Shown here one piece after another: positions 1 through 7,374 of a DNA stretch of 45,867 nt (position 1 is the first letter of the stretch; every line of letters begins with the position of its first letter). Both the position numbers and the translations under genes were made by a program. The stretch comes from JAOUFP01 sp947085825 (GTDB taxonomy: Bacteria > Nitrospirota > Thermodesulfovibrionia > Thermodesulfovibrionales > UBA6898). Under the pieces are notes generated by a model that saw only the letters and a program-made list of their open reading frames with translations, was not told where the DNA came from and made no database searches. Where the stretch lies: contig CAMTXX010000070.1 in assembly GCA_947085825.1 (NCBI GenBank), positions 1 through 45,867 of the forward strand. The letters are read 5' to 3'.

Positions 1-129
1 AAAATGAAACTCATCCGTCTCTGCAAGTCGTATTTTAATATGTTTATCGCTTTCAGCAAGAGAGCAGACAGACAACCACAGTTCCCGTTCAGTTTTAGGA
101 TTATGCCTTATTGTCTTAATTGTTTTCAT
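1..129 (-). CDS. Partial hypothetical protein (N-terminal 43 codons)
   Basis: The first 43 codons of a gene that continues beyond the left edge. The protein begins MKTIKTIRHNPKTEREL and I do not recognise the family. An AGGAG box at 134..138 lies four bases before the ATG, which supports this start. The gene is divergent from the integrase at 316, the position a first cassette gene holds in an integron. No function is proposed. Confidence 0.5.
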   Translation of the reverse strand, partial: MKTIKTIRHNPKTERELWLSVCSLAESDKHIKIRLAETDEFHF

Positions 130-243
130 TTGACTCCTAACATATTACTATAAGAGCTTCCTCTTTACAGGGAAATCTATCACACGGCCTTACAGAGAGT
201 CAATAAAAAAATCTTTAAAATTAAAGAATAATAAAAAAATAAC

Positions 244-273
244 TTGACTTGAGTTTACATATGATCGGATAAT
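244..273 (+). promoter_or_regulatory. Sigma-70-like promoter of the integrase gene
   Basis: TTGACT (244..249) is followed after 18 bases by GATAAT (268..273). Both resemble the consensus, and the pair lies 40 to 70 bases before the integrase start. I saw no LexA-type CTGT-N8-ACAG box here. Confidence 0.5.
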
Positions 274-315
274 ACCGGCAAAAGCGAACTTCGTATAGCA
301 AGGGGGATTTTGCAA

Positions 316-1608
316 ATGACTGCAAAAGGGGTTTTGCCTGAGTTCCAAGAATTTCTTCTTTTAAACAAATTAGCTCAAGAAAAACATGTGCTTTTTCTCG
401 CAGTGTGGGTCAGCAAGTTCCTTGCCTTCAGCAACAGGAAAGGACAACAGGACATCGGGCTAACAGTCACGGAGTTTCTGGACTCCCTCGAAGCAAAGGA
501 AGATATTAAGGATTGGCAGGTCAAACAGGCAGGCGAGGCGGTGCGCCTCTATCTTAATCATTTCAAAGGCGACGAAGTCCTGAACTCTGTACAAGGGGCT
601 CCCGGACCGAAAGCAAGCCTTGCTGACAGATCAAAGTTCCTTGCGGAGATGAAGAGACTGATCAGACTCAAGCACTTTGCCTACAATACTGAACTTGCTT
701 ATCTTGACTGGGCTGAACGTTTCTTTACTTATATGAGAGAGACTGCAAAAGGCGACCTGGTCGCAGACCTTACACCTGAGACTGTTCAGAATTTCCTGAG
801 CCATCTTGCAATCACTAAACGGGTTGCATCTTCAACACAGAACCAGGCGCTCTGCGCCCTTGTGTTTCTTTTCCGGGATGTGCTGGGACAGGAACTTGGC
901 GACATCTCAGGCATGGTGTGGGCCAAGCGGGGGAAGAAACTGCCGGTAGTGCTTTGGATCGAAGAGGTGAAGGCGCTCTTCAGGCACCTTTCAGGAACTT
1001 CGCTTTTGATGGCACAGCTTCTATACGGTTCAGGCTTGCGCATCATGGAACTGGCCCGTCTGAGAATTCTGGATATCGACTTTGAGGGCAATCTGCTCGT
1101 TGTGCGGACCGGCAAAGGGGACAAGGACAGATCGACCATTCTTTCCGACGCGGTCAAAGAGCCGCTCCGGCTCCACATAGAGAAGGTCAAGGCCCTGCAC
1201 GACAAGGACTTGTCGGCTGGGCATGGTGAAGTATATCTCCCGACTGCCCTTTCCAGAAAATATCCGAAGGCTGCAAAAGAATGGAAATGGCAATATGTTT
1301 TTCCGTCGGCCAATCTGTCTGTGGACCCCCGGAGCGGCAAGGTCAGACGCCATCATGTCAGCGACAAGGGCATCCAGACAGCCATAGCGAAGGCAGTTAA
1401 AAAGGCGGGCATTGTGAAGCACGCTACTGTCCATACCCTCCGCCACAGCTTCGCGACGCACTTACTGATGAAGGGCGTTAACATCAGGGAGATCCAGTCC
1501 CTTCTCGGACATAAGAGCGTTGAGACTACGATGATTTATACCCATGTCATAAGAGACATGTCGAACGCTCCGAAAAGTCCCCTTGACAGCCTTTATGAAA
1601 TAAAATAA
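316..1608 (+). CDS. Integron-integrase-type tyrosine recombinase with N-terminal extension
   Basis: Site-specific recombinase that would break and rejoin DNA through a 3'-phosphotyrosine. Numbering from an in-frame TTG at 310, the catalytic set is complete: R244 (SGLRIMEL), H375 and R378 (HTLRHSFATH), H401 (LLGHKSVETT) and Y410 (MIYTHV). Residues 295..332, including LPTALSRKYP and EWKWQYVFP, match the extra patch that separates IntI integrases from other tyrosine recombinases (family knowledge). IntI1 is about 337 residues. This protein has about 95 more at the N terminus, which look like an additional helical core-binding domain (EFQEFLLLNK...WVSKFLAF). ATG at 316 is preferred because AGGGGG at 301..306 is nine bases upstream, whereas the TTG at 310 is too close. 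I saw no attC array to its right. Confidence 0.85.
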   Translation: MTAKGVLPEFQEFLLLNKLAQEKHVLFLAVWVSKFLAFSNRKGQQDIGLTVTEFLDSLEAKEDIKDWQVKQAGEAVRLYLNHFKGDEVLNSVQGAPGPKASLADRSKFLAEMKRLIRLKHFAYNTELAYLDWAERFFTYMRETAKGDLVADLTPETVQNFLSHLAITKRVASSTQNQALCALVFLFRDVLGQELGDISGMVWAKRGKKLPVVLWIEEVKALFRHLSGTSLLMAQLLYGSGLRIMELARLRILDIDFEGNLLVVRTGKGDKDRSTILSDAVKEPLRLHIEKVKALHDKDLSAGHGEVYLPTALSRKYPKAAKEWKWQYVFPSANLSVDPRSGKVRRHHVSDKGIQTAIAKAVKKAGIVKHATVHTLRHSFATHLLMKGVNIREIQSLLGHKSVETTMIYTHVIRDMSNAPKSPLDSLYEIK

Positions 1609-1854
1609 TTCTGTTAAAGCAAAATTTGACGGGCTGCCGCCGTATGATCTTTTCCTGTGAACACTCAATAAACCCTGGACGATAGTTGTGCTTCTGTCCC
1701 CTGACTGGTATTCAGTTCTGTATGGCCGGCTTTTATCCTAAAAACCTCAGTTGGCCACGGATGACCAAAAGTAGGCGCTTTAAGCGCAAAAAGGTGATTC
1801 ACTCTGTTTGCATAAGTCTTTGATATATCTGTGTGAATCCGCGTAAAGCTGCGG

Positions 1855-4413
1855 CTAAATGCTTTTTTTAGGTTTATGGCCGTTGAATATCTTGAGCAGT
1901 TCAAACCACAAAATACTGATTACGCCGGCTGAAAAACAGATCGCCAGGTCAGAGGGATGCAGTTTCGAAAAATGGAAGAGTTGCTGCAGAAAAGGCGTGT
2001 ACAGTATCAAACCCAGAAACAGAAGCGTACCTCCGGATATCCACCATAACGCAGGATTCGGAGAGCGAAGGGTGGACAGGATGGTGCGGGACCATGAGCG
2101 GTTGGCGAATATGAGGCCGAGGTTTGCTATGATGAGGGTGGTGATCATGAGGGTCCTTGCGTCAGCCTCTCCCTGTCCGCGATATAGGGAGATCGCGAAG
2201 ACAGAGATGACAATGACCATGACGCTTACGCCTTGCAGCAGGCTGAGGCCGATTAACTTGAGGCCGAATAACGGTTCCTTCGGGTCCCTGGGGCTGCGCA
2301 GCATGATGTCTTTTTCTTCATTTTCAGCCTCGAAGATGATCGAACAGGCAGGGTCTATGATCAGCTCCAGAAATACGATATGCACCGGCAGGAGTATAAG
2401 CGGCCAGCCGAAGATTACCGGCAGCAGCGAAAGCCCGATTATTGGCACATGTATCGCAATGATATAGGCCATCGCCTTTTTCAGGTTGTCATATATCCTC
2501 CTGCCCATTCTGACCGCATTGACGATAGACGAGAAATCATCGTTGAGAAGCACGAGCGCCGCAGCCTCTCTTGCGACATCTGTGCCGCGTTCGCCCATTG
2601 CTATTCCGATATGTGCGGATTTTAACGCTGGCGCGTCATTGACCCCGTCGCCTGTCATGGCCACTATTTCTCCAGTCGCCTTAAGGGCATTGACGATCCT
2701 AAGCTTCTGCTCAGGCATAATCCGCGCAAATATATTTATGTTTTTTATGCGTTTCTCAAGTTCGGCATCATCCATACTGTTAAGTTCAGACCCTGTGATT
2801 AATTCGACAATGGAATCAAGACCGATCTGTTTTGCGATATTCTGTGCCGTACCCGGATAGTCTCCGGTAATCATTATCACCCGTATTCCGGCGGTGTAAC
2901 ATTCCTTTATAGCAGCCGCAACAGTAGGCCTGACAGGATCAGCGAGACCGATAAGTCCCAGGAATTTGAAGGTAAAGTCGTGATGTCCCTCAGGGAGATC
3001 CGCAGACTTGAACCTTGCTTTTGCAATACCGAGCACTCTCAGCCCTTCCTCTGCCATTGTATTGATATGGAAATAGAGCTTCTCCTTTTCTACCTCAGTG
3101 AGATGACAGAGGTCGAAGATCGCCTCGGGCGCTCCCTTGCTTGCGATAATGTACTCTTCGCCGTCAGGAGATTTCCAGACATGGGAGAGCGCAAGCAGAT
3201 TCTGAGACAGGGGATATTCGTGCATCAGTTTCCAGTCATCATGCAGGTGTTCGGTGTTGGAGAGGGAATAGATGCCGAGCTGCCGCAGCGCCTTTTCCAT
3301 TGGATCAAAGGGGTCTGTCTTGCTTGCCAGAATACCGAACTCCACGATCTCGTGGCAGTCTTCAGGCAAGGCCCCCTGATCCCGGAGGTTAATATCGCAG
3401 AAACCGCCTCCTGCAAAGATCTTTTTGACGGTCATGCTGTTCATCGTCAGTGTGCCTGTCTTGTCAACGCAGAGGACTGTGCAGGCGCCGAGGGTTTCAA
3501 CTACATTCACGCGGCGTGTCAGTATCTGTTTTTTCGACATCCTCCATGCTCCGAGGGCGATGAAGATGGTCAGCACAACAAGGAATTCCTCCGGCAGTAT
3601 TGCCATGGCGAGGGTGATACCGGCAAGAAAACCATTTAGCCAGTCGGCCCTTGTCAGGCCGTAGAGGAACACGACGAGCGCGCAGAGCAAGGCCCCTGCG
3701 ATTGCAAGTCTGTTAACAAGTCTTTTCGTCTCTTTCCGGAGGAGGGTATCTTCAGTCTCCATCGCCTGCAAGGACTTCCCTATCCTGCCCAATTCGGTGG
3801 CCATGCCGGTTGCTTTGACCTTTGCTATCCCCTGCCCCCTGACGATAAGGGTGCCTGAATAAATATAAGGCAGATTATCCCCGCCCGGACGTCCCATCTC
3901 GAGGTCGTCAGCAGCGGCAGCCTTGCGCACAGGGATGGATTCTCCTGTCAGCAGGGACTCGTCAGCAGAGATATTAATGCTGGAGATAAGTATCGCATCC
4001 GCAGGCACACGGTCACCTTCTACAAGAATAAGGATATCACCGCGTACTACTTCACGTCCGGCAATGCGCCTCTGTTTTCCATCGCGTATCACCATTGCGC
4101 GCGGGCTGGAGAGGTCGCGAAGGGCCTCCAGTGAGCGCTCTGTTTTACGTTCCTGGTAGAGGGTGATCCCTATGATAGCGAAGACGAAGCCAAGGAGCAT
4201 CATGGCTTCCCGGATGTTGCCGAGGATGAGATAGATTATGCCGCAGGCGATGAGGAGCAGAAACATCGGCTCCCGTACAATGTTGATTGCGATCGAAAAG
4301 ATGTCCCGCTTTTTTGAAGAGGGCAGTTCGTTATGGCCTTCCTGCTTCAGCCTTTCAGCCGCCTCGGCCTCAGACAGGCCGGAGATGTCGTTGATATTGA
4401 AAATGCTTTTCAT
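1855..4413 (-). CDS. P-type cation-transporting ATPase (P2-like)
   Basis: Integral membrane pump of 852 residues. It has the actuator motif TGES (156..159), the phosphorylation site D317 in CVDKTGTLT, the nucleotide-binding KGAPE (426..430), and the hinge motifs TGD (516..518) and MTGDGVNDAP (586..595). Hydrophobic helices lie near 50..90, 235..290 and 650..845. The cation_ATPase_N segment at 1..60 and the overall order fit the P2 calcium-pump group. The ion-binding helices differ from SERCA: TM4 reads AILPEEFLV (271..279) rather than PEGLP, and TM6 reads ELIIDPACSIIFEAE. The transported ion is therefore uncertain (calcium, magnesium or another cation). The gene stands alone and converges with the integrase gene. 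GGAG lies about 11 bases before the ATG. Confidence 0.88.
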   Translation of the reverse strand: MKSIFNINDISGLSEAEAAERLKQEGHNELPSSKKRDIFSIAINIVREPMFLLLIACGIIYLILGNIREAMMLLGFVFAIIGITLYQERKTERSLEALRDLSSPRAMVIRDGKQRRIAGREVVRGDILILVEGDRVPADAILISSINISADESLLTGESIPVRKAAAADDLEMGRPGGDNLPYIYSGTLIVRGQGIAKVKATGMATELGRIGKSLQAMETEDTLLRKETKRLVNRLAIAGALLCALVVFLYGLTRADWLNGFLAGITLAMAILPEEFLVVLTIFIALGAWRMSKKQILTRRVNVVETLGACTVLCVDKTGTLTMNSMTVKKIFAGGGFCDINLRDQGALPEDCHEIVEFGILASKTDPFDPMEKALRQLGIYSLSNTEHLHDDWKLMHEYPLSQNLLALSHVWKSPDGEEYIIASKGAPEAIFDLCHLTEVEKEKLYFHINTMAEEGLRVLGIAKARFKSADLPEGHHDFTFKFLGLIGLADPVRPTVAAAIKECYTAGIRVIMITGDYPGTAQNIAKQIGLDSIVELITGSELNSMDDAELEKRIKNINIFARIMPEQKLRIVNALKATGEIVAMTGDGVNDAPALKSAHIGIAMGERGTDVAREAAALVLLNDDFSSIVNAVRMGRRIYDNLKKAMAYIIAIHVPIIGLSLLPVIFGWPLILLPVHIVFLELIIDPACSIIFEAENEEKDIMLRSPRDPKEPLFGLKLIGLSLLQGVSVMVIVISVFAISLYRGQGEADARTLMITTLIIANLGLIFANRSWSRTILSTLRSPNPALWWISGGTLLFLGLILYTPFLQQLFHFSKLHPSDLAICFSAGVISILWFELLKIFNGHKPKKSI

Positions 4414-4514
4414 GAAGCTGCTCCATTATCCTTGAGATAAAAAACCGGATAGCAGATTATATCAAATTGCTCTGTCTTTATCGAAAGAAAGAAGTGCTAA
4501 TCTAATGATGATTA

Positions 4515-4545
4515 ACAAATCCTCTCCTTTGTAAGGGAAAGGGGA
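4515..4545. repeat. Intergenic palindromic repeat (C/T-rich arm)
   Basis: A short imperfect palindrome, AAATCCTCTCCTTT then a small loop then AGGGAAAGGGGATTT, lies in the spacer before mod. It is distantly similar in composition to the coding palindromes found in mod and res and may be a relative. The rest of the 4414..4722 spacer shows only a possible promoter. Confidence 0.4.
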
Positions 4546-4658
4546 TTTATTGGGAGTTCAATTTTCTATTGCTTAAGGCACCTATTTCTGGCTCTGTGTT
4601 TGAGTTGCAATAAGTTATTGTCTTTAACAGGCATAACGGTTTATCATTAATAGATTTT

Positions 4659-4687
4659 TTGACGGGGGCTGATTAGGCTGTGATAAC
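4659..4687 (+). promoter_or_regulatory. Possible promoter of mod
   Basis: TTGACG (4659..4664) is followed after 17 bases by GATAAC (4682..4687), about 35 bases before the mod start. The -10 match is only moderate. Confidence 0.35.
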
Positions 4688-4722
4688 GCAATCTCGTGTG
4701 GTTATAGAGGAGAAGGAAGCAA

Positions 4723-7011
4723 ATGGACGGAGAATCAACAGATATTAAGCAGGCCAGGCTGCAAAGGCTGAAAGAGCTTTTTCCTGAACTTTTTGCAGAG
4801 GGCCAACTGGATTGGGAAAAACTGAAGGCTGCCTTTGGTGATGATATCAACTTTGCCAATGAACGTTATGTATTGAATTGGGCGGGCAAGTCTGACGCCT
4901 TTAAGATATTGCAGCAGCCAACCACCGCCAGCTTGAAACCCGCGCTGGAAGAATCCGTCAACTTCGACACAACTGAACACCTCTTTATCGAAGGCGAAAA
5001 TCTGGAAGTCCTCAAAGTTCTGCAAAAGGCATATTACGGCAAGGTGAAGTGCATCATCATTGACCCGCCTTACAACACAGGCAGCGACAGCTTTATTTAC
5101 CCCGACAAATTCAGCGAGAAAAAGGAAGATTACCTGAAACGCATCGGTGATAAGGATGAAGAAGGCTTCCTGATGAAAGAGGGCCTGTTCCGCAAGAACA
5201 GCAAAGACAGCGGACATTATCACAGCAATTGGCTCAGCATGATGTATCCCCGCCTGTTCCTTGCCAAAAACCTTCTGCGTGATGACGGCGTCATCTTCGT
5301 TCATATTGACGATAACGAGGTTCATAACCTTCGGATGGTTATGAATGAGATTTTTGGGGAGGAGAATTTTGTGGCAAGTTTTATATGGAAAAAGAAAGGA
5401 ACGACAACTAATGTTGAAGGTGCGAAAGTTAGCTCCTTAACTGAATATGTTATTTGTTATCAAAAAGTTAAAGATGGACTCAATTATCGAGTAGTGCCAA
5501 AAGCAAACAGAAACTATCCACTTTCAGATGAGCTTGGAAATTATAGGACTACTGTTATTGAAAAGAAGAATATAGGTGATTATGAAAGAAAAACAATGCA
5601 GTTTGAGATATTAGGGCAAAGGCCGAGAGAAGGCAAAAGATGGCAAATTGGTGAAGATACAGCAAGAGAGCTTGAGAAGAAAGGCAGATTTTTTATAGAC
5701 AACGGAATTGTAAAGCTTAAAATATATGATGTTGAAGATAAAGACACGACATCAGCTAATCCAAACTTGCTTTTTGAACATGGCTCTACTGATAGTGCAA
5801 CATCAGAATTAGACGAATTGCTCGGGATTGAAGGATTATTTGATAATCCCAAACCACCACAGCTTATTTCTCAACTGATTAAATATTGTGAAAGCCAACA
5901 TAAAGACGACATCATCCTTGACTTCTTCGCTGGTTCGGGCACCACAGCCCACGCCGTTTTAGAGCTTAACAAAGAGGACAGTGGCAACCGAAAATTTATT
6001 CTGGTGCAAATGCCTGAGCCTTGTGATGAAAGCAGCGAGGCTTACAAAGCAGGATATAAAACCATAGCCGATATAGGTAAAGAACGGATTCGGAGGGTGA
6101 TAAAACGCCTCACCCCCGCCCCCTCTCCTGAAAGAGAGGGGAGCAAGGAGAAAGGTGAAAGCTTATTCAAAGGCGCGGCACCGTCATTATTTGAGAAAGC
6201 CGGAACCCTTCGCAAGGCTCAGACAAAGGCTGAAGAATTGCTTTGGCAGGCTCTCAGAAATAAGCAAATAGAGAATTGTAAATTCAGAAGGCAGCACCCT
6301 ATCGGACAGTTTATTGCGGACTTCTATTGTCATGAGGCCGGTTTGATTATAGAGGTTGACGGGGGTTATCACAACGAAGCAGAGCAAAAAGAATACGATG
6401 CAGCCAGAACACAAGCAATAAATGAATTTAGTGTAAGAGTAATGAGATTTACCAACGAGGAGATATTGAACAGTTTGCCCGAAGTATTGAAGAAAATTGC
6501 CGAAGCTTTGGCCTCTCCCCCATCCCCTCTCCTTGAGGAGAGGGGCACGAGGGGTGAGGTAGGATTCAAAGTATTCAAGCTCTCCCCCTCCAGTTTCAAA
6601 ATTTGGAGAAGCAGTGATATAGACAGTGAGGAAAAACTTCTTGAGCAGATGGATGCCTTCACCAACCCCCTCAAGCCCGATGCTGAAAAGCAAAATATGC
6701 TGTATGAGCTTATGCTCAAGGCAGGGTATGAACTTACCTCACCCCTCTCCCCTCTCCTGAAAGAGAGGGGAACAGACGGTGATGACGCTCCCTCTCCTCA
6801 AGGAGAGGGCTGGGGTGAGGTTTACAGCATCAACAACAATGAACTTATCATTGCCTTAGATGCGATGAATGAAAAACTGGTAGAACAAATCATCGCCTCC
6901 AAACCGCGAAAGGTCATCACCCTCGATAGTCTGTTCACCGGCAACGACCAACTCAAAACCAATACAGTCCTGCAAATGCGTGATGCGGAGATAGATTTTA
7001 AGACGATATGA
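4723..7011 (+). CDS. mod: Type III restriction-modification methyltransferase (Mod) with in-frame DUF559 insertion
   Basis: Modification subunit that methylates adenine at N6 in an asymmetric target and supplies specificity to Res. The N6 class is inferred from the beta-class motif order, with DPPYNTG at 114..120 before FAGSGTTAHA at 402..411. The target-recognition stretch between them (about 215..390) is visibly more A/T-rich than its flanks, suggesting exchange of specificity. Two segments are foreign to the family. Residues 463..613 hold a DUF559 endonuclease domain flanked by palindrome-encoded peptides, between ERIRRVIKR and GFKVFKL, which normally lie close together. Residues 672..700 are encoded by a double palindrome (SPLSPLLKERG...PSPQGEGWGEV). 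Both inserts keep the frame, so a 762-residue protein is readable. GGAGAAGGAAG precedes the ATG. Its partner res lies 3.7 kb downstream. Confidence 0.9.
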   Translation: MDGESTDIKQARLQRLKELFPELFAEGQLDWEKLKAAFGDDINFANERYVLNWAGKSDAFKILQQPTTASLKPALEESVNFDTTEHLFIEGENLEVLKVLQKAYYGKVKCIIIDPPYNTGSDSFIYPDKFSEKKEDYLKRIGDKDEEGFLMKEGLFRKNSKDSGHYHSNWLSMMYPRLFLAKNLLRDDGVIFVHIDDNEVHNLRMVMNEIFGEENFVASFIWKKKGTTTNVEGAKVSSLTEYVICYQKVKDGLNYRVVPKANRNYPLSDELGNYRTTVIEKKNIGDYERKTMQFEILGQRPREGKRWQIGEDTARELEKKGRFFIDNGIVKLKIYDVEDKDTTSANPNLLFEHGSTDSATSELDELLGIEGLFDNPKPPQLISQLIKYCESQHKDDIILDFFAGSGTTAHAVLELNKEDSGNRKFILVQMPEPCDESSEAYKAGYKTIADIGKERIRRVIKRLTPAPSPEREGSKEKGESLFKGAAPSLFEKAGTLRKAQTKAEELLWQALRNKQIENCKFRRQHPIGQFIADFYCHEAGLIIEVDGGYHNEAEQKEYDAARTQAINEFSVRVMRFTNEEILNSLPEVLKKIAEALASPPSPLLEERGTRGEVGFKVFKLSPSSFKIWRSSDIDSEEKLLEQMDAFTNPLKPDAEKQNMLYELMLKAGYELTSPLSPLLKERGTDGDDAPSPQGEGWGEVYSINNNELIIALDAMNEKLVEQIIASKPRKVITLDSLFTGNDQLKTNTVLQMRDAEIDFKTI
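6108..6158. repeat. Left palindromic unit of the DUF559 cassette
   Basis: CCTCACCCCCGCCCCCTCTC leads into the tip CCTGAAAGAGAGGGG. The right arm beyond the tip is partly degraded (AAGGTGA in place of GGGTGAGG). It encodes LTPAPSPEREG in Mod. Confidence 0.7.
6512..6559. repeat. Right palindromic unit of the DUF559 cassette
   Basis: A well-preserved 48-bp palindrome. The left arm is CCTCTCCCCCATCCCCTCTC, the centre is CTTGAGGAG and the right arm ends GGGGTGAGG. It encodes SPPSPLLEERGTRGEV in Mod. Confidence 0.8.
6737..6820. repeat. Double palindromic element inserted in frame near the 3' end of mod
   Basis: An 84-bp segment (28 codons) with outer ends CCTCACCCC and GGGGTGAGG. It holds two hairpin tips in tandem, CTCTCCTGAAAGAGAGG and CTCTCCTCAAGGAGAGG. 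The ordinary Mod sequence continues on both sides (LMLKAGYEL and YSINNNELII). Confidence 0.8.
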
Positions 7012-7055
7012 GCCATAAGCCATAATATTATTGATGCTTTATTGTAGGAGGGGAC

Positions 7056-7355
7056 ATGTCAAATGAAAATTTAGTGCCAATGGGAAGCAAGTCTTTTGAA
7101 GACCTGAAGAAAGTAAATGAATTTGGAGCGGAATATTGGAGCGCGCGGGAAATGCAGCCTCTCTTAGGATATACGCAATGGAGAAGATTTGAGGATGCAA
7201 TTAAAAGGGCTATAATTTCTTGCAAACAATCAGGGAATATTTCTGAAAACCATTTTGCCGGCGTCGGCAAAATGGTTGATATTGGGTCAGGAAGCTCTCG
7301 GGAGGTGATGGATTATCATCTGTCGCGTTTTGTCTATGCATTTGCGGATGATTAA
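7056..7355 (+). CDS. Truncated DinD-like (DNA damage-inducible protein D) fragment
   Basis: The 99 residues match the start of DinD-family proteins: SFEDLKKVNEFGAEYWSARE, LLGYTQWRRFEDAIKRA and the later REVMDYHLSRF. Family members run to about 270 to 290 residues and continue after LSRYACYLIAQNGD. Here the reading turns into FVYAFADD and stops, so about two thirds is missing. AGGAGGGG precedes the ATG, so a short product could still be made. DinD genes often sit inside restriction loci, and this one lies between mod and the ATPase gene. It is probably a decayed passenger; a functional short form cannot be excluded. Confidence 0.65.
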   Translation: MSNENLVPMGSKSFEDLKKVNEFGAEYWSAREMQPLLGYTQWRRFEDAIKRAIISCKQSGNISENHFAGVGKMVDIGSGSSREVMDYHLSRFVYAFADD

Positions 7356-7374
7356 ATTGTAGGAAGGAGAGGAA

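Larger units (their letters stand above)
6108..6559 (+). mobile_element. DUF559 nuclease cassette bounded by palindromic repeats, inserted in frame in mod
   Basis: A segment of about 450 bp that opens with CCTCACCCC and closes with GGGGTGAGG, so its extreme ends are inverted repeats, and each end is itself a palindromic unit. Between them is a complete DUF559 domain of the Vsr/PD-(D/E)XK superfamily. TKAEELLWQALR is at 501..512 of Mod, FRRQHPIGQFIADF at 521..534, IIEVDGGYH at 542..550 and VMRFTNEE at 573..580. The presumed catalytic residues D533, E544 and D546 are present. No stop or frameshift occurs, and the Mod sequence resumes directly after it. That it is mobile is an inference from the foreign position, the inverted ends and the solo palindromes nearby. 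The transposition chemistry is unknown. Confidence 0.6.

Noticed and set aside
786..1340. 184-codon open frame antisense to the integrase
   Set aside because: It lies wholly within a clearly conserved gene on the other strand, has no recognisable product and no ribosome site.
1609..1854. attC-like site after the integrase gene (short palindrome GCGCTTTAAGCGC)
   Set aside because: No paired RYYYAAC and GTTRRRY core sites with proper spacing are visible; the palindrome alone is not enough.
1745..1860. Possible degenerate inverted repeat element between the integrase and the ATPase (TTGGCCACGGAT near one end, GCGGCTAAA near the other)
   Set aside because: The ends match each other poorly and no second copy is present in the window, so I cannot support it as an element.
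2980..3639. 219-codon open frame antisense to the P-type ATPase
   Set aside because: It is a shadow of a conserved gene; composition follows from the opposite strand.
6512..6559. Palindromes in mod and res as Rho-independent terminators
   Set aside because: They lie inside open, conserved frames, lack a T run on either strand, and the genes continue intact beyond them.
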